Assembly: GCF_031456835.1 (NCBI RefSeq)
Contig: NZ_JAVDVK010000001.1
Location: forward strand, 3,658,001 to 3,722,000
Direction of reading: 5' to 3'
Length of the DNA stretch: 64,000 bases
Source: Leifsonia shinshuensis
Lineage (GTDB): Bacteria; Actinomycetota; Actinomycetes; Actinomycetales; Microbacteriaceae
Shown here: positions 16,544-24,764 of the stretch, piece after piece
Layout: every line of letters starts with the position of its first letter
Position numbering within the stretch: the stretch's first letter is position 1
Program-made: the position numbers and the translations under genes
The notes under the pieces: model-generated
Database searches by the model: none
Seen by the model: only the letters and a program-made list of their open reading frames with translations
What the model was told of the DNA's origin: nothing

Positions 16544-17824
16544 ATGACGGGTACAGGTGTGAGGGTGGAAGAGAAGACGAAACAGGCGACGGGCGGCCGG
16601 TTGGCCGCACTCGACGGTCTGCGCGGTCTCGCGGCAGTGGTCGTGCTGCTGCACCACGCGATGTACACGAACCCCGACTTCCCCGGAGCACCCGGCAGCG
16701 GATCGGCGCCGGTGGGCTCGGCCATGTGGTGGATCAGCTACACGCCGCTGAAGCTCTTCACCGCCGGCGTCGAGTCGGTGATCGTCTTCTTCGTGCTCTC
16801 GGGACTCGTCGTCACGCTCCCGGTGATCCGCAAGCGCGGGTTCGACTGGATCGCGTACTTCCCGCGCCGTGCGGTCCGCCTCCTCGTGCCGGTGATGGCG
16901 TCTGTCCTGCTCGCCGCCGTGTGGGTCATGGCCATCCCGCAGAAGTCCACGCAGCCCGACGGTACGTGGCTCAGCGACTCCTCCACCCCGAACTTCGGCT
17001 GGGAGTACATCGTCAAGGGCTGGGACCTGCTCGGCGGCGACGGGCAGATCAACAACCCGCTGTGGTCCCTGCGCTGGGAGCTGGTCTTCTCGCTGGCGCT
17101 GCCCATCTTCGCCGTCCTCGCGCTCGCGGTGCGGAAGTGGTGGATCGGCGGTCTCGCGGCCGCGTGCGCCCTCACGTACCTCGGCGTGCACGCCGACTCC
17201 GGCGAGCTGCAGTACCTTCCCGCGTTCTTCGTCGGCGCAGTCATCGCGGTCCGTCTGGACGCCGTGCGCAACGTCGCGGACCGGATCAACACGCACTGGT
17301 ACCGCCACCCGCTCTGGGCGGCGCTCGCGGTGGCCAGCCTCCTGCTCCTGATCGCTCCGTGGCTCGTCGGCCCGAGTATCGCCGACATGCCGGACCTGGA
17401 CGCGGTCCTGAAGGGGCTCGTGCCGCTCGCCGCGGCGGGGCTCGTGGTCGTCTCCCTCGGATGGCGCCCGCTGCGTGCGACGCTCGAGACGCGGCCGGTG
17501 CAGTTCTCCGGAACGATCTCGTTCAGCCTGTACCTGGTGCACGTGCCGATCCTGATCTTCAGCACCTACCTGTTCGCCGACCAGCCGTGGTACGTCGCCC
17601 TGATCTTCGGCATCCCCGTCGCCGTGGTGGTTGCGGTCGGCTTCACCTGGCTGATCGAGAAGCGCAGCCACGGCTGGGCGAAGGCGGCCGGAGTCTGGGC
17701 CTCGAAGCGCTACAGCACCTGGTTCGGCCGCGACGAGGCCGCCACCCCGGAGGCGAAGTCCGGGACCACGGAGGAGCCCGCGGCCGGTCGCGAGGCCGGC
17801 TCAGTCGCGGACGCTCGGCGCTAA
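16544..17824 (+). CDS. Acyltransferase 3 (OafA/NodX-type) membrane protein
   Basis: Likely transfers acyl groups to sugars of a surface polymer. The 426 residues have about ten membrane helices. It opens with AALDGLRGLAAVVVLLHHA, where the final His pair is the conserved active-site motif. IVFFVLSGLVVTLPV, YFPRRAVRLLVPV, INNPLWSLRWELVFSLALP and ISFSLYLVHVPILIF follow the family order. The C-terminus is a charged cytoplasmic tail. It is a clear paralogue of the next gene, which it meets tail to tail with a 24-bp overlap. A TAGCGT box lies 9 nt before the ATG. Donor and acceptor are unknown. Confidence 0.88.
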   Translation: MTGTGVRVEEKTKQATGGRLAALDGLRGLAAVVVLLHHAMYTNPDFPGAPGSGSAPVGSAMWWISYTPLKLFTAGVESVIVFFVLSGLVVTLPVIRKRGFDWIAYFPRRAVRLLVPVMASVLLAAVWVMAIPQKSTQPDGTWLSDSSTPNFGWEYIVKGWDLLGGDGQINNPLWSLRWELVFSLALPIFAVLALAVRKWWIGGLAAACALTYLGVHADSGELQYLPAFFVGAVIAVRLDAVRNVADRINTHWYRHPLWAALAVASLLLLIAPWLVGPSIADMPDLDAVLKGLVPLAAAGLVVVSLGWRPLRATLETRPVQFSGTISFSLYLVHVPILIFSTYLFADQPWYVALIFGIPVAVVVAVGFTWLIEKRSHGWAKAAGVWASKRYSTWFGRDEAATPEAKSGTTEEPAAGREAGSVADARR

Positions 17825-19018
17825 CTCCCGCTCGGGCGCCCCGGCGGGCTCGGCACGCGCCGCGAAGGCGCGTCCCACCGTGCTGCCCACCCGCTTCGAG
17901 AACCGGTGCGCGGGCTTCTCCACCGCGAGGTAGAACAGCGACCCCGCGACGAGAGCCGTCGGGATGGCGAGTGCGGCCACGCGCGTGGGGCCCCAGCTGC
18001 CGAAGAGGTAGCTGAACGTGACGATGATCGGCACGTGGACGAGGTAGAGGCTGAACGAGATCATGCCGAGCCAGCGGAACGGCTGGTGCGACAGCACCCG
18101 GGCCAGCAGCCGCCACTCGAGGCAGCAGACCAGGAGGCCGAGGGCGGCGACCGGCTGGAGCGCCTGGAGCCACACCGCGAGCGTCGACGACGTGGTCATC
18201 CAGTGCGCGACGAGCAGCACAGCGGACGCCACGGCGACGGCGAGCCAGACCAGCCAGCCCCAGCGGCGTGCCGCCAGAGCAGCGCCCGCGCGGTGGATGC
18301 GCTCCAGCTGCGTGGCCGCGACGGCGCCGAGGAAGAACCCCGGCAGGTACCGGAACGCCGGCGCGTTCGCGAAGAAGCCGCACATCACGATCGCGACCAC
18401 AAGCGCGATGAGCAGCGGCCACCAGCGACGCAGCAGCACGGCGAGCCCGACGAACACCGGGAGCAGCAGCGAGAACGCCATCTCCCAGTAGATCGACCAC
18501 AGCGGGTTGTTGATGAACCAGCTGCCCAGGCTCGGATCGAGGTAGTGGACGACATCCCAGAACGAGGGCGGCGGCACCGAGGTGGTCGACACCCACGAGC
18601 TCATGGCGTGCTGGGGGAGCTGCGGGACGAGCAGGGCGAGCGCCGTCGCGAACAGCAGCGAGCCCACGACGGGGACGCCGATCCGGGCGATGCGTCGCGG
18701 GTAGTACGACATCCAGTCGAAGGCGCGCGGTCCGAGCACCGGCAGGCTGAGCACGAAGCCGGAGAGCACGAAGAAGACCACCACGGCCTCCGGACCCGCG
18801 GTGAAGATCTTCAGCGGCGTGTACGTGAACCACCAGCCGATGCTGCCCGCGACCGGTCCGCTCATCCCGGGCGTCGCGATGTACGCGGCGGAGATGGCGG
18901 GGGTGAGCAGCGAGGCGTGGTGGGCCAGCACGATGAGCGCGGCGATGCCGCGCAGGCCGTCCAGCGAGGTGAGGCGGGAGGCCGACGGGGTGACGGAGGT
19001 CGGAGTGGCAGGTGACAT
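17801..19018 (-). CDS. Acyltransferase 3 (OafA/NodX-type) membrane protein, paralogue
   Basis: Same fold and role as its convergent neighbour. The 405 residues start with a short Ser/Thr/Pro-rich N-terminus followed by TSLDGLRGIAALIVLAHHA, then WWFTYTPLKIFTAGPEAVVVFFVLSG (the neighbour has the near-identical YTPLKLFTAGVE), PRRIARIGVPV, FINNPLWSIYWEMAFSLLLP and GMISFSLYLVHVPIIV. About ten membrane helices are expected. It lies 21 bp behind the GT4 glycosyltransferase gene and is probably in its transcript, which hints at O-acylation of the glycan that the GT4 helps build. Confidence 0.88.
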   Translation of the reverse strand: MSPATPTSVTPSASRLTSLDGLRGIAALIVLAHHASLLTPAISAAYIATPGMSGPVAGSIGWWFTYTPLKIFTAGPEAVVVFFVLSGFVLSLPVLGPRAFDWMSYYPRRIARIGVPVVGSLLFATALALLVPQLPQHAMSSWVSTTSVPPPSFWDVVHYLDPSLGSWFINNPLWSIYWEMAFSLLLPVFVGLAVLLRRWWPLLIALVVAIVMCGFFANAPAFRYLPGFFLGAVAATQLERIHRAGAALAARRWGWLVWLAVAVASAVLLVAHWMTTSSTLAVWLQALQPVAALGLLVCCLEWRLLARVLSHQPFRWLGMISFSLYLVHVPIIVTFSYLFGSWGPTRVAALAIPTALVAGSLFYLAVEKPAHRFSKRVGSTVGRAFAARAEPAGAPERELAPSVRD

Positions 19019-19039
19019 GAGTGTGAGGGTGACCGGGGG

Positions 19040-20185
19040 TCAGAGGTCCGCGTGGAGCTGCCAGACGCGCTCGGCGGAGTCCCGCCAGCTGAACGCTCGG
19101 GCGCGGTCCGAGGCTAGCACGCGCAGGCGGGCGCTCAGTTCGGCATCGTCGAGCACCCGCGCGATCGCGGCCGCGAGCCGCTCCGGATAGCCGGTGTCGC
19201 CGTCCGCGGTGGGACGCTCGACCGCGAGGCCCGCGCCTCCGGCGACCTCGACCAGGGCGGGGTCGTCCGAGTGGATGACCGGCAGCCCGAACTTGAACGC
19301 CTCGACGACCGGGAGGCCGAAGCCCTCGGCGCGGCTGGGGAAGACGAAGAGGGTGGCGCGGTCGAGCACTACGGCGAAGTCGGGGTCGTCGAGCCGGCCG
19401 AGCGCTCGCACCCGGTCCTCCGGCAGCCCCGCGGCGGCGGCGACGCCGGAGGCGGACGTCTCGCCGAGGCGGTCCGGCCCCACGATGAGGAGCGGGATGT
19501 CGTGCGCCTCGGGCCGCGCGACGGCCCGGATCAGGTCGGCGACGCCCTTGCGCGGCTCGATGGTGCCGAGCGTCAGCGCGTAGCGCTCGGGGAGGCCGAG
19601 GCGCTCCGCGCGCTCGTCTGCGTCCTCCGGCAGGCGGAGGGTGGTGGCGGGCGCACCGCCGATCACCCGGATGCGGTCGCCGAAGTCGAAGCGCTCGGAG
19701 AGCCGGTCGGCGACGGCGTGGGTCGGCACGACGACGGCGTCCGCGAAGCGGCGGGCCCGGCGCGTCATCGCCTTGGTCCAGGCGGTGGCGGTCTGGCCGA
19801 GTGCCGCCGGATGCGTCCAGGCGAGGGTGTCGTGGATGGTCACGGCGAGCTGCTGGGTGGTGTCGCCGCGCTCGTGGCGGCGCAGCGGCGCGAGCAGGGT
19901 CGGCGCGTGCAGCATCCCGAGCGGTCCGCCGACGGAGAGGCCGGACTGCCAGGCGAGCGCGAGCTCCCGACGGCCCACCGACAGCCGGGTGACCGTGGCG
20001 ACGCCGGGGAGCCGGTCGTTCACGCGGGCGAGCTGCTCCTCGGTCACGGCGGAGACGATGGCCTCGACATCGCACCCGGCGGGGGCCGTGGCGATGAGCT
20101 GCCGGGTGAGCTCCTCCGTGTAGCGGCGGGTCCCTCGCGGCTCGTCGCCGACGAGGTCGTCGACGATCACTCTGAGGGTGGTCAT
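19040..20185 (-). CDS. GT4-family glycosyltransferase
   Basis: Retaining glycosyltransferase of the GT-B fold, 381 residues. The N-terminal half has a GTRRYTEELTRQL acceptor-side loop and LAVTIHDTLAWTHPAA. The C-terminal half has ALTLGTIEPRKGVADLIRA, PLLIVGPDR and FVFPSRAEGFGLPVVEAFKFGLPVI, the donor-binding E-x7-E motif. The N-terminal RGTRRYTEEL and HDTLAW patterns are like mannosyl- and rhamnosyltransferases of surface glycan clusters. ATG follows GGAGCAGG, a good ribosome site. It leads a two-gene unit with the acyltransferase at 17801. Donor sugar not assignable. Confidence 0.85.
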   Translation of the reverse strand: MTTLRVIVDDLVGDEPRGTRRYTEELTRQLIATAPAGCDVEAIVSAVTEEQLARVNDRLPGVATVTRLSVGRRELALAWQSGLSVGGPLGMLHAPTLLAPLRRHERGDTTQQLAVTIHDTLAWTHPAALGQTATAWTKAMTRRARRFADAVVVPTHAVADRLSERFDFGDRIRVIGGAPATTLRLPEDADERAERLGLPERYALTLGTIEPRKGVADLIRAVARPEAHDIPLLIVGPDRLGETSASGVAAAAGLPEDRVRALGRLDDPDFAVVLDRATLFVFPSRAEGFGLPVVEAFKFGLPVIHSDDPALVEVAGGAGLAVERPTADGDTGYPERLAAAIARVLDDAELSARLRVLASDRARAFSWRDSAERVWQLHADL

Positions 20186-20238
20186 CCTGCTCCCGTCTCC
20201 ACGCGCCGGCTCGTCCAGGTTCCTATGAAACCACGAGC

Positions 20239-20259
20239 CGCCCAGGAAGACCCTGGGCG
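20239..20259 (-). terminator. Hairpin after the CWB2 protease gene
   Basis: An 8-bp stem CGCCCAGG / CCTGGGCG with a 5-nt loop lies 14 bp beyond the protease stop codon and before the GT4 start. On the minus strand it is followed by GGCTCGTGGTTTC, only a weak U-tract. Confidence 0.5.
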
Positions 20260-20272
20260 CCGGCTTCGCAGA

Positions 20273-22681
20273 TCAGCAGGCGGGGAGGGATTGCAGGCCC
20301 GGGCTCAGCACGGACGTCCCGCCCAGAAGGTAGACCATTCCGGTGTTCTGCGCGGCCAGATCGCCGAGGACCGAGCGTGGCACGCAGCTGCCGTTGGTGG
20401 TGAACAGCGGCGCGCCCTTGCTCGCCGCCAGCGCGGAGCCCGCCAGCGCGTCGGGGAACCCGAAGCCATTGGCGAGATAGGCCGTCGTGAAGGTGGGGAA
20501 GGCGCCGCGCCCGACGGCCTCCGCCGTCTCGAAGCGGTCCCCGCCGTAGTACCGCGTGACCGTGCGGCCGTTGGCCGCGAGGCCCGAGGCCACGCCCGGT
20601 GTGACGACCGTCGGACCTCCGACGACCATGACCGACGTGGTGCCCTTCGCGTTGAGGAAGGCGGTGGTGCCGGCGTCGATCCCTCCGGCGCCGCCGTTCA
20701 CGAGGAGGACCGGTGCGCCGTGCGCACCCGCGGCCGCACCCGCCGCGAGGGCGTCGGGGAAGTTCGTGCCGGTCGCGACGTACGCGGAGGGGATCGAGCC
20801 ACCGAACGCGAGGGTGGCCAGCCGCTGGGAGGTGTCGAAGCGGTCGACGCCGGCGACGCGCGACACGGTGGCGCTGAGCTGCTGTCCCACCTGCTGGAGC
20901 GAATCCTCGACCGCGGGCGGTACGGCGTTGACGCCGCCGACGATGACGATCTTCTTCGGTTGGAGCGACAGGATCTCGCTGCGGACAGCGTCCGAGAGCG
21001 TGTACCCGACGAGCAGCAGCGGTCCGCCCTGCTTCGCAGCGGCCGGACCAGCGCTCAGTGCGTCCGGGTAGTTGAGGCCGGTCGCGACGTAGACGACGTC
21101 CGCGGTGGTGGGGTAGGCCTGCTGGGCGATCTGCACGCTCGTCGTGAAGCGGTCGGAGCCGGCCACCCGCTGGGTCGGGATCGGCACGATCGACAACGGG
21201 CCGGAGACGGCGGCTCCGAGCGAGTAGGTGCCGTACGCGGCGCGCGCGGTGAAGGTCGTGGCGCCGGTCGGGGCGCCGACCAGGGAGACGGACCAGGCGC
21301 CGTTCACGACCGTCGCGACGCGGGCGGTGGCCTCGTTCGCGAGCTGGAGACGGACCGTGGTCCCGGGGGTCGCGCCGCTGATCGTCCCCGAGATCACGCC
21401 GCCCTGCGACACGCGGTTCGTCGCGGGCAGCGAGGTGACGGCGACGGTCGCGGACACGGAGACCGCGGGCTCCCAGGTGGAGGCGTAGCGCGAGGTCACG
21501 CTCGAGCCGCCCGTGGACGACGCCATCGGGTAGAACGCGGTGTAGTAGTCGGGGTCGGAGCAGGCCACGTCCGGTCCGGCGGAGACGACACCCACGGCCG
21601 CGTTCCCGATGAGGGCAGCGCCGCCGCTGTCGCCGTGGTCCGCGCAGGTCGACGCGATGATCGAGTTCACGGTGTGCGTGCCCTGCTCGTCCTGAACGTA
21701 GACCGTGGTGTCGGTGTCGAGGACCGTGCCGCACGTCCATCCCGTGGTCGAGCCGCTCTTGCAGAGCGGAGCGCCGACCACGGCCGCCGCCACGCTGGTG
21801 ACCGTCATGGGCGCTGTCGCGGTCGGAGCCCCGGCTCCGCCGCCCCAGGTGAGGGCGGACGGCTGCGAGGAGTGGCCGGCCGTGAGCGACATGAGGGACG
21901 AGTCGCCGTAGTTCCCGAACTGGACGGCACCGGGGATCCAGGCCCCCAGCGGTCCGACGGCCGTGCCGTCGGAGCCTGTCGTCACGTACGGACCGCCCGG
22001 CATGGAGAGCTCGTAGGTGGCGCTGGAGCCCGCCATCGCGCAGTGGCCCGCGGACAGCAGCTGCGGCGCTCCGGTCGCCAGGGCGAAGCCGGGGAATCCG
22101 GCCGAGCAGCGGTAGCTGCCGGCTGTCGCCGGGATCAGGTACGGCTCCCCGCCGTACACCTCACCCGCGAGGGGGTGCAGCGTCAGCGGGGCCACCGGAT
22201 GCTGCGGAGCCGAGCCGACCACCGCGGTCGCCCCGGCCTGTCGCGCGAGGTCGGCGGTTCGCGCGTCGGAGGCGTAGACGGTCAGAGCGGTGCCATCGAG
22301 GGTGGCGGCGACGCGGGCGCCGGTCCGCGCGCGCAGGGCATCGACCAGGGCGTCGCCGTCCTGGGCCGCTGCTGCGCGTGCCAGGTACTCGGCCGGGGAG
22401 ATGTCCAGGTCGCGCTGGACGGCCTTCGCCACCTCCGGGGCCAGCTTCGCCGCGGCTCCCGCAAACGATCCGGCCGAGCGGCGGTGCAGCTGGGGCAGAG
22501 CGGGCGGCGTGGCGTCCGAGGGCGAGGCGCTGCCCGGATCGGCCGTCGCCGGAGCCGGCGCGGTGACCGCGGCGACCGTCGCTCGGCGCTCGGACCCGGC
22601 CGTCGCGGCGAACGCCGGCGCCGGCGCGATGACGGCCAACGCCGCAGCGGCCGCCACGGCGAAAGTGAGTGCTCGATTCAC
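20273..22681 (-). CDS. Secreted trypsin-like protease with three cell-wall-binding (CWB2) repeats
   Basis: An 802-residue exported protein. Signal peptide about 1-26 (hydrophobic core, APAFA cut). Residues about 60-150 resemble an alpha-lytic-protease-type propeptide (SPAEYLARAAAAQDGDALVDALRARTG split by Ala-rich runs). The S1-like protease domain (about 175-400) has His213 in LLSAGHCAMAG, candidate Asp260 in NYGDSSLMS and Ser352 in HGDSGGAAL; Cys residues near 192/213 and 307/317 could form disulfides. A small Ig-like sandwich (about 410-498) precedes three CWB2 (Clostridial Cwp-type) repeats from 504 to 802, each with RVAGxDRFxTS and an FPDAL block. It should be wall-bound and cleave surface proteins. 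GTG start; the ribosome site is weak. Confidence 0.87.
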   Translation of the reverse strand: MNRALTFAVAAAAALAVIAPAPAFAATAGSERRATVAAVTAPAPATADPGSASPSDATPPALPQLHRRSAGSFAGAAAKLAPEVAKAVQRDLDISPAEYLARAAAAQDGDALVDALRARTGARVAATLDGTALTVYASDARTADLARQAGATAVVGSAPQHPVAPLTLHPLAGEVYGGEPYLIPATAGSYRCSAGFPGFALATGAPQLLSAGHCAMAGSSATYELSMPGGPYVTTGSDGTAVGPLGAWIPGAVQFGNYGDSSLMSLTAGHSSQPSALTWGGGAGAPTATAPMTVTSVAAAVVGAPLCKSGSTTGWTCGTVLDTDTTVYVQDEQGTHTVNSIIASTCADHGDSGGAALIGNAAVGVVSAGPDVACSDPDYYTAFYPMASSTGGSSVTSRYASTWEPAVSVSATVAVTSLPATNRVSQGGVISGTISGATPGTTVRLQLANEATARVATVVNGAWSVSLVGAPTGATTFTARAAYGTYSLGAAVSGPLSIVPIPTQRVAGSDRFTTSVQIAQQAYPTTADVVYVATGLNYPDALSAGPAAAKQGGPLLLVGYTLSDAVRSEILSLQPKKIVIVGGVNAVPPAVEDSLQQVGQQLSATVSRVAGVDRFDTSQRLATLAFGGSIPSAYVATGTNFPDALAAGAAAGAHGAPVLLVNGGAGGIDAGTTAFLNAKGTTSVMVVGGPTVVTPGVASGLAANGRTVTRYYGGDRFETAEAVGRGAFPTFTTAYLANGFGFPDALAGSALAASKGAPLFTTNGSCVPRSVLGDLAAQNTGMVYLLGGTSVLSPGLQSLPAC

Positions 22682-22753
22682 GGAAGGTCCCTCGTCAGCC
22701 GGCGAGGTCGGACCGGTGTCCTTCGATCCCCCGCATTGTCGGTGCTGCGAGTC

Positions 22754-22783
22754 AACCTAATGCCGCGGCGAGAGGAGCCACAA
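22754..22783 (-). promoter_or_regulatory. Candidate promoter of the CWB2 protease
   Basis: On the minus strand TTGTGG (22783-22778) and TAGGTT (22759-22754) are 18 bp apart, about 73 bp before the GTG start. A TTGACT just downstream gives no better partner. Confidence 0.4.
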
Positions 22784-22817
22784 ATCCCCCGATCAGGGTG
22801 CGGCCGCACGGGGGGAG

Positions 22818-23666
22818 TTAAGCGAACAGACCCGCGCGCGTGGCGTCGGAGAGGGCCTCCCGCCAGGGGCGCAGCGGCGCGAGCCCGGCCGCGGCCCAGG
22901 CGTCGTGGCCGAGCACCGAGTACGACGGACGCGCCGCGGGGCGCACGAACGTGGAGCTGTCCGTGGGCGTGACGCGCTCGGGGTCGAGACCGGCCTCCGC
23001 GAAGACCGCCCGGGCGAACTCGAACCAGGTCGCCTGGCCGGAATTCGTGCCGTGATAGATCCCCGCCGGGGCGTCCGACCCGACCAGCTCGACGATCCGG
23101 GCGGCGAGGTCGCCGGTCCAGGTCGGCTGGCCGAGCTGGTCGTCCACCACGCTGACGGTCTCGTGGCTGCCCGCGAGCTTCACCATCGTCTTGGCGAAGT
23201 TCGGGCCGTCGGCGCCGTAGAGCCAGGCCGTGCGGACCACGAAGGCGCCGGACGGATGCGCTGCGAGCGCCAGCTCCTCGCCGGCGGCCTTGGTGCGGCC
23301 GTAGGCGTTGATGGGGTCGCGCGGGGTGTCCTCGGCGTAGGGGGAGGTCGCGTGACCGTCGAACACGTAGTCGGTGGACACGGTCACGAACCGGGCGCCG
23401 TTCCGGGCGGCCGCGATGGCGAGGTTCTCGGTGCCGAGCGCGTTGATCGCGTAGGCCTCGTCCTCGTGCGTCTCGGCGTCGTCCACCTTCGTGTAGGCGG
23501 AGGCGTTGAGGACGACGTCGTGGCCCTCGACGGCGGCGAGGACGGCATCGCGGTCGGTCACGTCGAGGTCCGCGCGGGCGAGCGCGGTGACGTCGTGCCC
23601 GGCGAGGGCCTTCTGCAGGTCTCGGCCGAGCATGCCGGCCGCGCCGGCGATCAGGTAGCGCGTCAT
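22818..23666 (-). CDS. rmlD: dTDP-4-dehydrorhamnose reductase
   Basis: Last step of dTDP-L-rhamnose synthesis: NAD(P)H reduction of dTDP-4-keto-rhamnose. The 282 residues start MTRYLIAGAAGMLGRDLQ (Rossmann GxxGxxG), with ARFVTVSTDYVFDG and INAYGRTKAAGEELAL, the last holding the Tyr-x3-Lys catalytic pair, and VVRTAWLYG. The ATG overlaps the rmlB stop by one base (TGATG), so the two are translationally coupled. The frame extends upstream to 23729 inside rmlB without family similarity. RmlC and RmlA are encoded on the other strand from 26.7 kb. Confidence 0.94.
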   Translation of the reverse strand: MTRYLIAGAAGMLGRDLQKALAGHDVTALARADLDVTDRDAVLAAVEGHDVVLNASAYTKVDDAETHEDEAYAINALGTENLAIAAARNGARFVTVSTDYVFDGHATSPYAEDTPRDPINAYGRTKAAGEELALAAHPSGAFVVRTAWLYGADGPNFAKTMVKLAGSHETVSVVDDQLGQPTWTGDLAARIVELVGSDAPAGIYHGTNSGQATWFEFARAVFAEAGLDPERVTPTDSSTFVRPAARPSYSVLGHDAWAAAGLAPLRPWREALSDATRAGLFA

Positions 23667-24655
23667 CAGTTGTCGAGCGCCGCGCGGGCCTTCAGCGGCT
23701 CCCACCAGGCGCGGTTGTCGCGGTACCACTGCACCACGTCGGCCAGACCCTGCTGGAACGGGACGAGCGGCTCGTACCCGAGCTCGGAGCGGATCTTCGA
23801 GATGTCGACCGAGTAGCGGAGGTCGTGACCGAGGCGGTCGGCGACGCGGTCGACGTACGACCAGTCCTTGCCGGTCGCGTCGAGCAGCAGCTGGGTCAGC
23901 TCCTTGTTGGTGAGCTCGGTTCCGCCGCCGATGTTGTAGATCTCGCCGGCGCGGCCGTTCACCAGCACCATCGCGATGCCGCGGGTGTGGTCGTCGACGT
24001 GCAGCCAGTCGCGGATGTTGTTGCCCTCGCCGTAGAGCGGAACGTGCTTGTCGTCGATCAGGTTCGTGACGAACAGCGGGATGACCTTCTCGGGGAAGTG
24101 GTACGGCCCGTAGTTGTTCGAGCAGCGCGTGATCGAGAGGTTGAGGCCGTGCGTGCGGAAGTAGCTGCGGGCGAGCAGGTCGCTTCCGGCCTTCGACGCG
24201 GAGTAGGGCGAGTTCGGCTCGAGCGGGCGGTCCTCGGCCCAGGAGCCCTCGGCGATCGAGCCGTAGACCTCGTCGGTGGAGACGTGGACGAAGCGCTTCA
24301 GGTTGTTGCGCAGCGCCGCGTCGAGCAGCTGCTGCGTGCCGAGCACGTTGGTCTCGACGAAGATCGAGGCGTCGCGCACCGAGCGGTCGACGTGCGACTC
24401 CGCGGCGAAGTGCACCACCGCATCCACGGTGGGGAAGAGCTCGTCGAGCAGGCCGCCGTCACGGATGTCGCCCTTCACGAACGTGTAGCGCGGCGAGTCC
24501 GCCACGGGCGCCAGGTTGGCCAGGTTGCCGGAGTACGTCAGCGCGTCGAGCACGACGACCTCGGCGCCCTCGAGGCCGGGGTAGGCGTCCTGCAGGGTAC
24601 GGCGGACGAAGTTGGAGCCGATGAAACCGGCGCCGCCGGTGACGAGAATCTTCAT
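23666..24655 (-). CDS. rmlB: dTDP-glucose 4,6-dehydratase
   Basis: Second step of dTDP-L-rhamnose synthesis. The 329-residue short-chain dehydrogenase-type enzyme has ILVTGGAGFIGSNFVRR, HFAAESHVDRS, HVSTDEVYGS with the catalytic Thr-Asp-Glu, and NSPYSASKAGSDLLAR with the Tyr-x3-Lys pair. RCSNNYGPYHFPEKVIPLF is the classic RmlB block. It is the first gene of rmlB-rmlD. A TAGAAT box on the minus strand lies about 44 nt upstream, so unlike many neighbours this gene has a 5' leader. Confidence 0.96.
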   Translation of the reverse strand: MKILVTGGAGFIGSNFVRRTLQDAYPGLEGAEVVVLDALTYSGNLANLAPVADSPRYTFVKGDIRDGGLLDELFPTVDAVVHFAAESHVDRSVRDASIFVETNVLGTQQLLDAALRNNLKRFVHVSTDEVYGSIAEGSWAEDRPLEPNSPYSASKAGSDLLARSYFRTHGLNLSITRCSNNYGPYHFPEKVIPLFVTNLIDDKHVPLYGEGNNIRDWLHVDDHTRGIAMVLVNGRAGEIYNIGGGTELTNKELTQLLLDATGKDWSYVDRVADRLGHDLRYSVDISKIRSELGYEPLVPFQQGLADVVQWYRDNRAWWEPLKARAALDN

Positions 24656-24699
24656 GGGGGTGGGTGACCTGCCTCACGGAGTCGTGGAATACCGGAGAG

Positions 24700-24705
24700 A
24701 TTCTA
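24700..24705 (-). promoter_or_regulatory. Candidate -10 box for rmlB-rmlD
   Basis: TAGAAT on the minus strand about 44 nt before the rmlB ATG. No convincing -35 box was found 17-19 bp upstream. Confidence 0.35.
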
Positions 24706-24751
24706 CCGGGTGGGGCGCGGAAGCTCTTGCGCTCGCACAAGCGGGCACCGC

Positions 24752-24757
24752 TAGGCT
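24752..24757 (+). promoter_or_regulatory. Leaderless-type -10 box for the first CWB2 hydrolase-like gene
   Basis: TAGGCT ends 7 nt before ATG 24765; a TTGCGC at 24727 lies 19 bp upstream as a possible -35. Confidence 0.45.
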
Positions 24758-24764
24758 GCCGCTC

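Noticed and set aside
22799..22810. GTGCGGCCGCAC palindrome before rmlD end as an operator or terminator
   Set aside because: Lies just after the rmlD stop in very G+C-rich DNA where such palindromes arise by chance; no supporting context.
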